The notes beneath the pieces were generated by a model, which was given only the letters and a program-made list of their open reading frames with translations, did not search any database and had not been told where the DNA came from. The translations under genes and the position numbers were made by a program. From Cupriavidus sp. U2 (lineage in GTDB: Bacteria > Pseudomonadota > Gammaproteobacteria > Burkholderiales > Burkholderiaceae), in NCBI RefSeq assembly GCF_009663685.2, contig NZ_RCOG02000015.1:208-64207 (forward strand): 64,000 nucleotides of DNA. The letters are read 5' to 3'. Below, piece by piece: positions 8,453 through 16,730 of the stretch. Each line of letters opens with the position of its first letter. Position 1 is the first letter of the stretch.

Positions 8453-9483
8453 GGCGCACGCCGCTCCGGCCAGACGGCCAGCGCCTCCAGGCAGGCGCGG
8501 CGATGGGTCGCGCCGTGACCCGGCGGAATTTCCACGCCCGGCAGCCGCAGGCCGATGTCGAACTGATCACCGGCGGCCAGCAACCATGCACACAGCCGCG
8601 ACAGCCTGGCCTCGGCGTCCATCGTCGTCGGCAAGGCATTCCAGTCGATCCAGCATCCCGGCAGGCGCGGCACGTGGCCCGCGCGGCTCAGCCAGCGGCC
8701 GGTGCGTGCGCTGTGCTTCCAGGCGATGCGATGCAGCGGGTCGCCCGGACGATACCTGCGCAGCTGGTCGATGCCGTCTTCGGACACCGCGCCGATGTCG
8801 CCGTCGTCGCCGTCCTGGTCGGGGTGAGCCACGACCGGCAGCGGCGGCGCGTGTCGCTCGGGCGCGGGATAGACGCACGTGGTGACCGGGAAATCGGCGT
8901 AGCTCCAGACGCGGAACAGCCCGAACGGAAAACGGCTCGACACCGTGACGCGCGGCAACGCCAGCCGGCCGCGCCGCGGCGCAGCCATGCGCACCGCCAG
9001 CACGCCCTGGCCCAGTCCATCCAGCGTCAGTGCCGGCGCAGCCTCGGGCGCACCACCGGACGACGCAACGGCTTCGATGCCGATGCGCGCGCCGCTGTCG
9101 TGGTTGGCGACGTTGAGCGCGAACACCGCCACGTCGCCCGCAAACGGCGCCGACACGGGCCCCGCCGAGATTTCCAGATCGAGCAGGTTGCGATAGGCCA
9201 TCCACATGCACGACATGCCGATGCCAACCAGCAGGAATGTCAGGGCGAAGCCCAGACTGATGTTGTAGTTCAGCGATGTGACCAGCATGGCCAGCAGCAG
9301 CATGGCAAAGCCCAGCCCGCTGCGGGTGGGCAGGATATAGAGATGGCGCCGGTCCAGCGTGACCACGCCATTGACGGGCTTGCGCGGACGGCGGGGGCGC
9401 GGCGTCGCCACACCTGCCTGCGCGGAGCGGTGGGGTGCGGATGCCTGGGGCGCCTTCACGGACGCCGATGGGGCACGTGGCAT
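8449..9483 (-). CDS. DUF58-domain membrane protein
   Basis: 344 residues from the ATG at 9483. A basic N-terminus (PRPRRPRKPVNG) precedes two adjacent membrane segments (about 53-95: GLGFAMLLLAMLVTSLNYN and GFALTFLLVGIGMSC). The soluble part follows, with the DUF58 signature DGIDQLRRYRPGDPLHRIAWKHSAR near residues 235-260, related to von Willebrand A folds. DUF58 proteins are regularly encoded between moxR and tgpA genes and are thought to act with the MoxR ATPase as a chaperone-like pair. A GTG 15 bases upstream is another possible start. Confidence 0.88.
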   Translation of the reverse strand: MPRAPSASVKAPQASAPHRSAQAGVATPRPRRPRKPVNGVVTLDRRHLYILPTRSGLGFAMLLLAMLVTSLNYNISLGFALTFLLVGIGMSCMWMAYRNLLDLEISAGPVSAPFAGDVAVFALNVANHDSGARIGIEAVASSGGAPEAAPALTLDGLGQGVLAVRMAAPRRGRLALPRVTVSSRFPFGLFRVWSYADFPVTTCVYPAPERHAPPLPVVAHPDQDGDDGDIGAVSEDGIDQLRRYRPGDPLHRIAWKHSARTGRWLSRAGHVPRLPGCWIDWNALPTTMDAEARLSRLCAWLLAAGDQFDIGLRLPGVEIPPGHGATHRRACLEALAVWPERRAP

Positions 9484-9515
9484 GGTGGGGTGCGTGACGC
9501 GGAAAACGTCGCGCT

Positions 9516-10427
9516 TCAGGGAATCGCCACGCCAGCCATCAGGCGATCCAGCGCGGTGGCCGCCTGCCCCGCCGGCAACAGCCGATGCGCGGCCACGGCG
9601 GCGAACACCGCCTGCACGTCCTCGGGTACCACCATGTCGCGCTGGTCGAGCAATGCCCAGGCGCGCGCGCAGGCCAGCAGCGCCAGGCCAGCGCGCGGCG
9701 ACAGCCCGGCCACGAAGCCGGCGTCCGCACGTGTGGCCTGCACCAGCGCAAGCACGTAATCCACCAGCGCCGGGCTGGCGTACACGCTGCTGGCCGCGGC
9801 CTGCAGTGCCAGCACCTGGTCGGCATCCATGACGGCCGAGGCCTCCTGCGCGGCGGTGCCGCCCAGATAGAGCACGCGCTCGAAGGCGGGGTCCGGGTAG
9901 CCCAGCGAGATGCGCATGGTGAAGCGGTCCAGCTGCGATTCGGGCAGCGCATGCGTGCCGATCTGCTCCAGCGGATTTTGTGTGGCGATCACGAAGAACG
10001 GCGCCGGCAGCGCGTGCGTGACGCCGTCGTGCGTCACCTGGCGTTCGGCCATGGCTTCGAGCAATGCACTCTGCGTCTTCGGCGGGGCGCGGTTGATCTC
10101 GTCGGCCAGCACCAGCTGCGCAAACACCGGGCCACGATGGAACCGGAAATTTCCGGTGTCGCGCATATAGACGGAGACGCCCACCAGATCGGCCGGCAGC
10201 AGGTCGCTGGTGAACTGCACGCGCTGATACTGCAGGCCCAGGGTTTGCGCCAGCGCATGCGCGAGCGTGGTCTTGCCCACGCCCGGCACGTCTTCGAGCA
10301 GCAGGTGGCCGCCGGCCAGCATGCATGCCAGCGCCAGCCGCACCTGGCGCGGCTTGCCCAGCACGATGCGGCCAAGCTGGTCCTGGGCCTCGGCCAGCGA
10401 GGCGGTAATCCTGGGTCTGGCTGTCAC
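9516..10427 (-). CDS. MoxR-family AAA+ ATPase
   Basis: 303 residues from a GTG at 10427, chosen because a GAGG lies nine bases upstream and because family members begin close to the LAEAQDQLGRIVLGK helix. An ATG at 10529 would add 34 unconserved Pro/Arg-rich residues. Walker A is EDVPGVGKTTLAHA, Walker B is LVLADEINRAPPKTQSALLEAM, and sensor 1 is FVIATQNPLEQIGTHALPESQLDRF. MoxR ATPases work as chaperones with VWA/DUF58 partners, here encoded 32 bases downstream. First gene of a three-gene operon; the region upstream is shared with the divergent dioxygenase gene. Confidence 0.9.
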   Translation of the reverse strand: MTARPRITASLAEAQDQLGRIVLGKPRQVRLALACMLAGGHLLLEDVPGVGKTTLAHALAQTLGLQYQRVQFTSDLLPADLVGVSVYMRDTGNFRFHRGPVFAQLVLADEINRAPPKTQSALLEAMAERQVTHDGVTHALPAPFFVIATQNPLEQIGTHALPESQLDRFTMRISLGYPDPAFERVLYLGGTAAQEASAVMDADQVLALQAAASSVYASPALVDYVLALVQATRADAGFVAGLSPRAGLALLACARAWALLDQRDMVVPEDVQAVFAAVAAHRLLPAGQAATALDRLMAGVAIP

Positions 10428-10677
10428 GTTAGGCGGCCTCGATGGCGGGTTGGCGATGACGTTGCGATGCGCGCCGGGTGCGGCAGGGTCCGGCAAGGTC
10501 AGGCCATTGTAGCGGCGTGGAGGTCGCATCGGACAGTGGGTTTCCGCACGGTTGTACGCGACAGACAGTCCGGGAATGCACCGGAATCGGGCGCCGCGCC
10601 GCGCCGGATCTCGCGCGTTCTGGCATCATCGAACTGTTGGCACCCTGCCACTTTTCAGAATCGTCCTAGCCGCTGCA

Positions 10678-11523
10678 ATGACTGCTTCGCCACCGCGCGT
10701 GTCTGGCGCGCCTGCCTCACTCGATTTCGACTCTTCAGCGCCGCTGGCCGACCAGGCGGCGCTGGCCAGCCTGGCCCGCGAATTCCATGCGGGCGGCTAT
10801 ATCGTGCTGCGCAACTTTGCCAGCGAGGCCACGTGCGCGGCGTTGGAGGCCGTGACCCGCGAGCATCTGGCGGCGGCCGTGCCGCCGGTGGAGTTCGAGG
10901 CCGACCTGGGCTACCCCGGAGCACCAGCCACGCGCCAGGCAGCCGGCGGCCACACGGTGCGGCGCCTGCGCCAGGCGTATGGCCGCGACGAGGTCTTCCG
11001 CCGCTGGGCCAGCCATCCGCAACTGGTGGCCACCGTCGAGGCGCTGCTGGGCGAACCCGCCCGCCTGACGCTGGCCCACCACAACTGCGTGATGACCAAG
11101 CACCCGCACTATGGCAGCCAGACCGGCTGGCACCGGGACACGCGCTACTGGTCGTTCATGAAGCCCGATCTGGTCACCGTGTGGCTGGCGCTCGGTGACG
11201 AAGACGAGCGCAACGGCGTGCTGCGCGTGATTCCGGGTTCGCATCGCGCAAAGCTTGATCCGGCCCAGCTGGACCCGGCCGAATTTCTGGTCGAGGCGCA
11301 TCCGGCCAGCCAGATGCTGCTGAAGGGGGCGATGCCGCTGGCCTTGCATCGCGGCGACGTGCTGATGTTTGACAGCCGGCTGTTCCATGCGGCAGGCCGC
11401 AACGATTCCGAGGCCGTGAAGCTGTCGGTGGCGTTCGCCTATTTCGGCGCCAGCAATCGCCCGGTCACCGGCTCGCGCTCGGCAGAGTTCGGCAGCGTGG
11501 AGATGCCCCCGGCCGCGCTTTGA
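10678..11523 (+). CDS. Phytanoyl-CoA dioxygenase (PhyH) family protein
   Basis: 281 residues from the ATG at 10678; the frame is open further upstream but that part runs over the moxR promoter and is not family-like. The Fe(II)/2-oxoglutarate-dependent fold shows the iron ligands of the facial triad, HxD in QTGWHRDTRYWS and the distal His in SRLFHAAGRND, with a following LSVAFAYF strand. PhyH relatives hydroxylate diverse small molecules, so the substrate is open. It stands alone between the divergent moxR operon and a convergent 55-residue gene. Confidence 0.85.
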   Translation: MTASPPRVSGAPASLDFDSSAPLADQAALASLAREFHAGGYIVLRNFASEATCAALEAVTREHLAAAVPPVEFEADLGYPGAPATRQAAGGHTVRRLRQAYGRDEVFRRWASHPQLVATVEALLGEPARLTLAHHNCVMTKHPHYGSQTGWHRDTRYWSFMKPDLVTVWLALGDEDERNGVLRVIPGSHRAKLDPAQLDPAEFLVEAHPASQMLLKGAMPLALHRGDVLMFDSRLFHAAGRNDSEAVKLSVAFAYFGASNRPVTGSRSAEFGSVEMPPAAL

Positions 11524-11547
11524 CACCGCTGGCCGCCAAGCAAAAAA

Positions 11548-11577
11548 AAGCCGCCCGGATTGGGCGGCTTCTTGTTT
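11548..11577. terminator. Bidirectional terminator after the PhyH gene
   Basis: AAAAAAAA precedes the stem AGCCGCCC-GGAT-TGGGCGGCT, followed by TCTTGTTTGG. It sits between the PhyH gene and a convergent small gene and can serve both. Confidence 0.8.
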
Positions 11578-11592
11578 GGTCACGCGCCGGGT

Positions 11593-11760
11593 TCACACGG
11601 CCTTGTGACGCGAGGCGTTGCCGCGAAACAGTGCCAGCAGGTCGGCCAGGCGCAACGGCAGCAGCGGCGAGGCATGGCGGACGGCGTCACGGCGTGCGAA
11701 GTGGCTCAGAAGCTGCTCGCCCACCGGACGGTCGAGGTACGAAGCATCCGGGTAGTTCAT
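11593..11760 (-). CDS. Small protein of 55 residues, function unknown
   Basis: An open frame of 55 codons, begins MNYPDASYLDRPVGEQ and ends RGNASRHKAV. It has a helical, Leu-rich middle (SPLLPLRLADLLALFRG) and many Arg/His residues. Support for it being a gene: TAGGGATTGACC, a Shine-Dalgarno-like region, stands just before the ATG; a TATACT -10-like hexamer lies about 35 bases further upstream on the minus strand; and a terminator follows the stop by about 16 bases. No family recognised. Small basic proteins of this kind are common and mostly uncharacterised in this bacterial family. Confidence 0.55.
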   Translation of the reverse strand: MNYPDASYLDRPVGEQLLSHFARRDAVRHASPLLPLRLADLLALFRGNASRHKAV

Positions 11761-11886
11761 GGTCAATCCCTATTGCGGTCAAGAAACGCCTACAGTATAC
11801 ACTCGGATGGTGCGCTGCGCCATTTCGTGGTGCGCAACAAGGGATTGCCTGAGTCGAAGTGGTGCGTAGAAAGCGGGGCAAGATGT

Positions 11887-11910
11887 GTTCCCGCAGCGCG
11901 CTGCGGGAAC
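11887..11910. terminator. Perfect 24-bp palindrome downstream of the GntR gene
   Basis: The arms GTTCCCGCAGCG and CGCTGCGGGAAC are perfectly complementary. It lies 21 bases beyond the stop of the minus-strand GntR gene. It is a strong hairpin but without a clear T run, so terminator function is probable rather than certain. Confidence 0.5.
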
Positions 11911-11931
11911 GGCTGCCGGTGCGTATCGCTA

Positions 11932-12657
11932 TCAGGCAGGCGGGTGTGCGTTGGCTGCCGCTTCGGCGCCGTTGATCGATTCCACGGCCTTGGCCGCGCT
12001 GTAGACGTGCCGCGTGGCCAGCAGCGATGCAAGGTCGGCGTCGCCGGCAATCACGGCCTGCAGGATCTGCGCGTGCTCGTCCCAGTTCAAGCGGGCGCGG
12101 CTCAGGTTTGCCGGGGCGAACAGCAGCGCGGTGCGTTCGCGCAGCGACCGCATCATGTCCTGCAGCACGCTGTTCGCCGCGATATTGCCCAGTACCTCGT
12201 GGAAACGCGAGTTCAGTTCGACGAATCGCTCGGTCTGGCCGCTGTTGACGGCATCGTTGCCTTCCTCAAGGACCTTTTCGAGTTCCGCGATCAGTGCCGG
12301 GTCGCGGCGCTGGGCTGCCAGCTTCGCGTTCAGCCCTTCCAGCGTGGCTCGCACTTCCACCATTTCACGCGCGATATTGGGCGACAGGCGCGCCACCGAT
12401 GCACCGCGCCGCGGCTCGATGCGCACCAGCCCTTCGGCCGCCAGCGCGCGCAACGCTTCGCGCACCGGGATGCGCGATACGCCCAGTTCCAGGGACAGCG
12501 TGTTTTCCACCAGACGTTCGCCCTGTTCGTACTGGCCACCCAGGATGCGTTGCCGCAGGGTGTCCGTGACCAGCGCGAACAGGGGGGAATGCTGGGCGCC
12601 CAGGCTTGCGGCCGGGGTGTCCGGACCCGGCTTCAGGGCAGCGGTGGCGTCGTTCAT
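11932..12657 (-). CDS. GntR-family regulator, FadR/FCD subfamily
   Basis: 241 residues from the ATG at 12657; an upstream in-frame ATG at 12738 would place the GTATAC site inside the gene. The N-terminal winged helix shows LFALVTDTLRQRILGGQYEQGERLVENTLSLELGVSRIPVREALRALAAEGLV, and the C-terminal all-helical FCD ligand domain shows EVRATLEGLNAK and the metal-type FHEVLG and DEHAQIL motifs. FCD regulators usually repress catabolic operons and respond to carboxylate intermediates. It is the last minus-strand gene of the locus, and GTATAC palindromes occur in its own upstream region and in two further promoter regions of the locus, so it is the likely local repressor. Confidence 0.9.
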   Translation of the reverse strand: MNDATAALKPGPDTPAASLGAQHSPLFALVTDTLRQRILGGQYEQGERLVENTLSLELGVSRIPVREALRALAAEGLVRIEPRRGASVARLSPNIAREMVEVRATLEGLNAKLAAQRRDPALIAELEKVLEEGNDAVNSGQTERFVELNSRFHEVLGNIAANSVLQDMMRSLRERTALLFAPANLSRARLNWDEHAQILQAVIAGDADLASLLATRHVYSAAKAVESINGAEAAANAHPPA

Positions 12658-12723
12658 GATCGGGATCGGCCGTCGGATATCGGTGATGGGCCGCGGTCGA
12701 AGGGCCGCGGCGTGAATGCCGCT

Positions 12724-12733
12724 ATTGTATACC
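12724..12733. promoter_or_regulatory. Candidate GntR operator, own promoter
   Basis: ATTGTATACC, a GTATAC palindrome in the TNGT-ACNA form used by FadR-type regulators, about 70 bases upstream of the GntR start. Matching sites lie upstream of the diiron oxidase, the cyclodeaminase-like gene and the transporter. Confidence 0.5.
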
Positions 12734-12828
12734 GTCACCTCCTCATTGAAGACATAGGGTAGACATCTACCGGCATTCCGCCGGTGCGGCGTCCGGCCTC
12801 CCTCGGCCCTTTCAGCCTGCCTGGCGCC

Positions 12829-13833
12829 TCAGCCTCCCGCGTGCTGGAACGTGAAGCCGTCCGAATAGATGAACGGCGCCTGCGCCCCCAGCACCATGAA
12901 CGTCTGCTTGGCGTCGTGGATCATGTTCGGCGATCCGCACAGATAGATGGCGTGCTCGGACAGGTCGCCCAGGTCGGCGGCCACGGCCTCGTGGACATAG
13001 CCCCGGCGGCCTTGCCAGCTGTCGTCGGCGCGCGACAGCACCGGGACGTACTGGAAGTCATAGAGCCGTTCGCCCCAGGTGGCGATCTCGTCGTGCAAGT
13101 ACAGGTCCGCCGCCGAGCGCATGCCCCAGTAGAGCCACACCGGCGGGCAGTCGGGATCGTCCATCAGCGATTCGAGCATGCTCTTGATGGGCGCCAGACC
13201 GGTGCCCGTGGCCACCATCAGCAGCGGCCGGTAGTCTTCCTTGCGCAAGCTGAAATTGCCATGCGGCAATTCCACTTCGAGCCGGTCGCCCGCGCGCAAC
13301 TGCGGCAGCTGCGTGGACGTGAAGCGGCCGCCGGCGATCTGCCGGACGTGGAAGTCCACGGTATTGCCAGCCGGTGCCGATGCCATGGAGAAACTACGAT
13401 GCGTGCCATCGTCCATCAGCACCTTCAGGTATTGGCCGGGCTCGTAGACGAAGGGCTCGTCGCCGGGCAGCGCCAGGCGCAGATGCATGACGTCGGGGCC
13501 GAGCGGCGCCACCGACAGCACGGTGGCCGTGGCGCGCCGGGCCGGCACCTGCGGGCCGGCCGCGCGTGCGGTGCTGATGACCAGGTCGCCGTCGGGCCGC
13601 GCCTGGCATGCCAGCGCAAACCCGTCGGCGTGCTCTTCCTCGGTCAGCCCCATCGGGAAATCCTCGTACGAGACCGATCCCTGCACCACGCGCATGCGGC
13701 ACGTGCCGCAGCCGCCAAACGTGCATTCGTGCGCCAGTTCCACGCCGCAGCGCAGGGCGGCGTCGAGCACCGATTCACCGGGCGCCACCATGAACACCTG
13801 TTGCGTTTCCGCAATCTCCACCCGATGGGACAT
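12829..13833 (-). CDS. 2Fe-2S/FAD/NAD oxygenase reductase component
   Basis: 334 residues. The N-terminal plant-type [2Fe-2S] domain has Cys37, Cys42, Cys45 and Cys76 (HECTFGGCGTCRM, ALACQA). The FAD-binding domain has RSFSMAS, and the NAD-binding domain has ATGTGLAPIKSMLES and LCGSPNMI near the C-terminus. This is the layout of reductases such as BenC and of the phenol and methane monooxygenase reductases, which pass NAD(P)H electrons to an oxygenase. No Rieske or bacterial multicomponent oxygenase is encoded nearby; the only candidate acceptors in the locus are the diiron oxidase and the two ferredoxins. It lies 16 bases after the GlcG-like gene in the same direction. Confidence 0.92.
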   Translation of the reverse strand: MSHRVEIAETQQVFMVAPGESVLDAALRCGVELAHECTFGGCGTCRMRVVQGSVSYEDFPMGLTEEEHADGFALACQARPDGDLVISTARAAGPQVPARRATATVLSVAPLGPDVMHLRLALPGDEPFVYEPGQYLKVLMDDGTHRSFSMASAPAGNTVDFHVRQIAGGRFTSTQLPQLRAGDRLEVELPHGNFSLRKEDYRPLLMVATGTGLAPIKSMLESLMDDPDCPPVWLYWGMRSAADLYLHDEIATWGERLYDFQYVPVLSRADDSWQGRRGYVHEAVAADLGDLSEHAIYLCGSPNMIHDAKQTFMVLGAQAPFIYSDGFTFQHAGG

Positions 13834-13849
13834 GACGATTCCCCCTTGC

Positions 13850-14329
13850 TTACTTCTTGATATCGGCCTGCGCCAGCACGGTCAGGTCTTCGGCCGCCAG
13901 CAGGTCGCGCAGGGCTTCCAGCGCGGCGACGCCACATGCGGTGTCCTGTTCGCCGTTGCCGCCCGACAGGCCAACGCCGCCGATCACTTCGCCATTGACC
14001 ACGATCGGGTAGCCGCCCACGAACACGGCGAACTTGCCCTCGAAGCTCCACTGGATGCCGAATGCCTCGTTGCCGGGCAGCGCCGGGCCGTTCGGCGCGG
14101 TGTTGAACAGGTGCGTGGACCGCTTGTGGCCGGCCGCGGTGAACGCCTTGTTCCACGCAATCTGCGGCCCCGTGATGCGCGCGCCGTCCATGCGTTCGAG
14201 CAGCAGCGGGTAGCCGCCGTCGTCGACGATGCAGACCGATTCCAGCACGCCGATTTCCTCGGCCTTGCGCACGGCGGCGGCCACCATGTGGCGCGCTTCT
14301 CTCAGTTCCAGCTTGATGGCTTTCTTCAT
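13850..14329 (-). CDS. GlcG/HbpS family (DUF336) protein
   Basis: 159 residues covering one DUF336 domain: LREARHMVAAAVRKAEEIGV, VDDGGYPLLLERMDGARI, NKAFTAAGHKRSTHLF, GGYPIVVNGEVIGGVGLSGG. Members (GlcG, HbpS, the PduO C-terminal domain) bind heme, corrinoid or flavin-like cofactors, or have no known role, and are often found in oxidative catabolic operons. No signal peptide is seen, so it should be cytoplasmic. It sits between the aldehyde dehydrogenase and the reductase with short gaps (35 and 16 bases), so it is co-transcribed with them. Confidence 0.88.
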   Translation of the reverse strand: MKKAIKLELREARHMVAAAVRKAEEIGVLESVCIVDDGGYPLLLERMDGARITGPQIAWNKAFTAAGHKRSTHLFNTAPNGPALPGNEAFGIQWSFEGKFAVFVGGYPIVVNGEVIGGVGLSGGNGEQDTACGVAALEALRDLLAAEDLTVLAQADIKK

Positions 14330-14364
14330 GGCTGTTTCCTTAATTTGTGTCGGACGGCCTGGCT

Positions 14365-15813
14365 TCAGACGCCCTGGTAGACCGTTTTGATCTGCGTGTA
14401 GAACTCCAGCCCGGCGCGGCCCGATTCGCGGAACGTCGATGTGCTGGACCGCTTCAGCCCGCCAAACGGCGCGTTGATCAGGTTGCCCGTGGTGGTGCGG
14501 TTGATCTTCACGGTGCCCGATTCGATGTCGCGGGCAAAGTCGTGCATGTAGCGCGGATTGCGCGTGGCGATGGCGGCGGAAAGCCCGTACTCGGTGTCGT
14601 TGGCCTTAGCAATGGCGTCGGCGTAGCTGTCCACTTCGATGATGGCCAGCACCGGGCCGAAGATTTCCTCGCGGGCAATGCGCATCGATTGCGTGACGTC
14701 GGTGAACACGGCCGGCGCCACGTAGAAGCCATTGGCGAAATCGCCATCGGTCAGTTGCTGGCCGCCACACAGCAGCGTGGCTTCCTGCTTGCCGGCCTCG
14801 ATATAGCCCAGCACGGTCTGCAACTGATTGCGCGTGGCCAGCGGCCCCAGGTCCATGCCCGGGGTCATGCCGCTGCCGATCTTGAGCGTCTTGACCTTGG
14901 CCACGAGCTTGTCGGTGAAGGCCTGCCTGACCTCGCGCATCACCAGGATGCGGCTGGTGCCGGTGCACGCCTGGCCCGACAGCGACAGCCCGCCCTTGAC
15001 GGCCAGGTCCACCGCGCGGTCGAGATCGGCGTCTTCCATCACGATCAGCGGATTCTTGCCGCCCAGTTCCATCTGCGTGCGCGTGGTCATCGGCACGGAC
15101 TTGTGGATCTGTTCGCCGGCCTGCGTCGATCCGGTGAACGACACCGCCCGCACCGCGCGCGATTCGACGATGGTCGGGCCCACCTCGCCGGCGCTGCCGG
15201 TCAGGAAGTTGAGCACGCCCTTCGGGATGCCGGCCTTGACGAAGGCCTCGGCCAGGCGATAGCCGGACAGCGGCGCATCGGAGGACGGCTTGAACACCAC
15301 GGTGTTGCCGGTGATCAGCGCGGGTGCGATCTTGCGCGCCGGGATCGACACGGGGAAGTTCCACGGCGAGATCACGGTGACCACACCCAGCGGCTCGCGC
15401 AGGCTGTACACGAGCATGTCCGGGTCGTCGTTCGGATAGCTTTCGCCGCTGAAGGTCTGGCCTTCCACCGCGTAGAAGCGCAGGGTTTGCGCCGAACGCA
15501 TGATCTCGTCGCGCGCCAGGTTCAGCGATTTGCCTTCCTCGCGCGTCAGTTCGGCGGCGATGGCGTCGGCGTTGGCTTCCAGGTGGGCGGCCGCGTCGTT
15601 GAGAATCTTCGCGCGCTTGCCGATCGGCGTTTTCTTCCAGCTGTCGAAGGCGGCGGCTGCGGCGGACACGGCGGCGGCGGCATCGCGCGCGTCGGACGCC
15701 GCGTGGCGGCTGACGATGTCGCGCGTGTCGGCGGGATTGATGTTGTCGAGCGTGCGGCCGCTGGCGCTATCGCACCATTCGCCGTCGATGTAGTTGCGGT
15801 ACGTCTCGGTCAT
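14365..15813 (-). CDS. NAD(P)-dependent aldehyde dehydrogenase
   Basis: 482 residues, normal ALDH length. Catalytic residues are all visible: Asn152 in SPWNFPVSI, Glu249 in MELGGKNP, Cys283 in SGQACTGTSR. FTGSTQAGEQI lies in the cofactor fold and EEIFGPVLAIIEVDSYADAI is conserved. The overall look is nearest to semialdehyde dehydrogenases (2-oxoglutarate semialdehyde or succinate semialdehyde type), but substrate cannot be fixed from sequence. It lies downstream of the diiron oxidase gene and would remove an aldehyde released by that enzyme; that link is inference. Confidence 0.9.
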   Translation of the reverse strand: MTETYRNYIDGEWCDSASGRTLDNINPADTRDIVSRHAASDARDAAAAVSAAAAAFDSWKKTPIGKRAKILNDAAAHLEANADAIAAELTREEGKSLNLARDEIMRSAQTLRFYAVEGQTFSGESYPNDDPDMLVYSLREPLGVVTVISPWNFPVSIPARKIAPALITGNTVVFKPSSDAPLSGYRLAEAFVKAGIPKGVLNFLTGSAGEVGPTIVESRAVRAVSFTGSTQAGEQIHKSVPMTTRTQMELGGKNPLIVMEDADLDRAVDLAVKGGLSLSGQACTGTSRILVMREVRQAFTDKLVAKVKTLKIGSGMTPGMDLGPLATRNQLQTVLGYIEAGKQEATLLCGGQQLTDGDFANGFYVAPAVFTDVTQSMRIAREEIFGPVLAIIEVDSYADAIAKANDTEYGLSAAIATRNPRYMHDFARDIESGTVKINRTTTGNLINAPFGGLKRSSTSTFRESGRAGLEFYTQIKTVYQGV

Positions 15814-15845
15814 CTTGCGGGGCCTTGTTCGGGTTCGGAGAGACG

Positions 15846-15878
15846 CCGGACCAGCGCCGTGCAGGGCGCCGGGTCCGG
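15846..15878 (-). other. Hairpin in the spacer between the diiron oxidase and ALDH genes
   Basis: CCGGACCAGCGCC and GGCGCCGGGTCCGG form an imperfect GC-rich stem in the 84-base spacer. No T run follows, so it may be an RNA-processing or stability element rather than a terminator. Confidence 0.4.
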
Positions 15879-15897
15879 ACTTCCTGACAGGTATGCC

Positions 15898-16617
15898 TCA
15901 GGCGGCAGCGGCTTCCGGCTTGGTGTCGACGTAGTCGTAGTACAGCGCGGTCGTGTACAGCAGGCGCATCTGCGCGCCGATCTCGCAGATCTTCAGGCAA
16001 CGCTGCTGCAGCTCGGGCGTGTTCGCGTGTTCCAGCACGATCTGGTAGCCGCGTTCGCCGTGGATTTCGTCGGACACGATGTGCAGGTCGAAGAACTCCA
16101 CCTCTTCGTCGGTGAAGCCGTACTTTTCGCGCAGCGTCGGGGTTTGCTTGCGATAGATCGAAGGCACCTGCGATTCCAGGCCGACCACCAGGCCGGCCAC
16201 GGCCACCACCGGGTCTTCGCGCATGGCCACCGCGTAGCACCAGCTCTGCAGGCCGCGCGTGGTCGGCGACATGTTGTCGGGGCTCACCACCCGCTCACGC
16301 GTGGTGCCGCAGGCTTCGGCAAAGCGGATCAGCAGGTCGGTGTGGCGGTCGCCGCCGATTTCTTCCTCGTACATGTTGGCCAGCAGGAAGTCCTTGGCCT
16401 CGGTCATGTGGTCGGGCGTGCGGGCGTAGATATAGCCCAGGTAGTCGGCGAACGGGCCCACGTAGTGGTAGTGGTTCTCGGCCCAGCGCGCGAGGTGCTC
16501 GCGGCTCAGCGTGCCGCTGGCCCATGCCTTGCTGAACGGCGCCTGGTTGGCGCTCTTGCCTTTGATGGCGTTTTCCAGGGCGGCACGGAATTCTTCACGG
16601 TTCATCAGTTCAGCCAT
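15898..16617 (-). CDS. Heme-oxygenase-fold diiron oxidase (HDO, CADD/PqqC-like)
   Basis: 239 residues from the ATG at 16617, preceded by AGGAG. The protein is all-helical and PqqC/TenA-like. It carries what looks like a complete diiron ligand set: Glu85 and His92 in EEEIGGDRH, Glu148 in VGLESQVP, and His179, Asp183 and His186 in DLHIVSDEIHGERG. From memory these match the spacing of the Chlamydia CADD ligands E81, H88, E142, H174, D178, H181 almost exactly. There is no tyrosine at the position of CADD Tyr27, so CADD-style self-sacrifice to make p-aminobenzoate is not supported. HDO enzymes (UndA, BesC, SznF) oxidise or fragment amino or fatty acids. It has its own promoter with a GTATAC site and heads the ALDH-GlcG-reductase genes. 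Substrate unknown. Confidence 0.82.
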   Translation of the reverse strand: MAELMNREEFRAALENAIKGKSANQAPFSKAWASGTLSREHLARWAENHYHYVGPFADYLGYIYARTPDHMTEAKDFLLANMYEEEIGGDRHTDLLIRFAEACGTTRERVVSPDNMSPTTRGLQSWCYAVAMREDPVVAVAGLVVGLESQVPSIYRKQTPTLREKYGFTDEEVEFFDLHIVSDEIHGERGYQIVLEHANTPELQQRCLKICEIGAQMRLLYTTALYYDYVDTKPEAAAA

Positions 16618-16656
16618 TTTGGGGACTCCTGTTTGTCTGCGTTCGGGGTGGAATGA

Positions 16657-16670
16657 ATTTGTATACTTTC
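16657..16670. promoter_or_regulatory. Candidate GntR operator ahead of the diiron oxidase gene
   Basis: TTTGTATACTTT (GTATAC at 16661-16666), about 45 bases upstream of the start codon at 16617, between the gene and the terminator of the preceding gene. Confidence 0.5.
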
Positions 16671-16687
16671 TACAACATCGTTCAGAC

Positions 16688-16711
16688 GATAAAAAAACCG
16701 CGCGCACGCGG
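16688..16711 (-). terminator. Rho-independent terminator of the cyclodeaminase-like gene
   Basis: On the minus strand the stem CCGCG-TGCG-CGCGG is followed by TTTTTTTATC, 20 bases after the stop codon. It separates this transcript from the diiron oxidase operon. Confidence 0.75.
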
Positions 16712-16730
16712 CGACTTCGGTGGTGCGAAA

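Noticed and set aside
15898..16617. Assignment of the diiron protein as TenA thiaminase or PqqC
   Set aside because: No thiamine or PQQ genes are near, and a six-residue metal ligand set is present that TenA and PqqC do not have.
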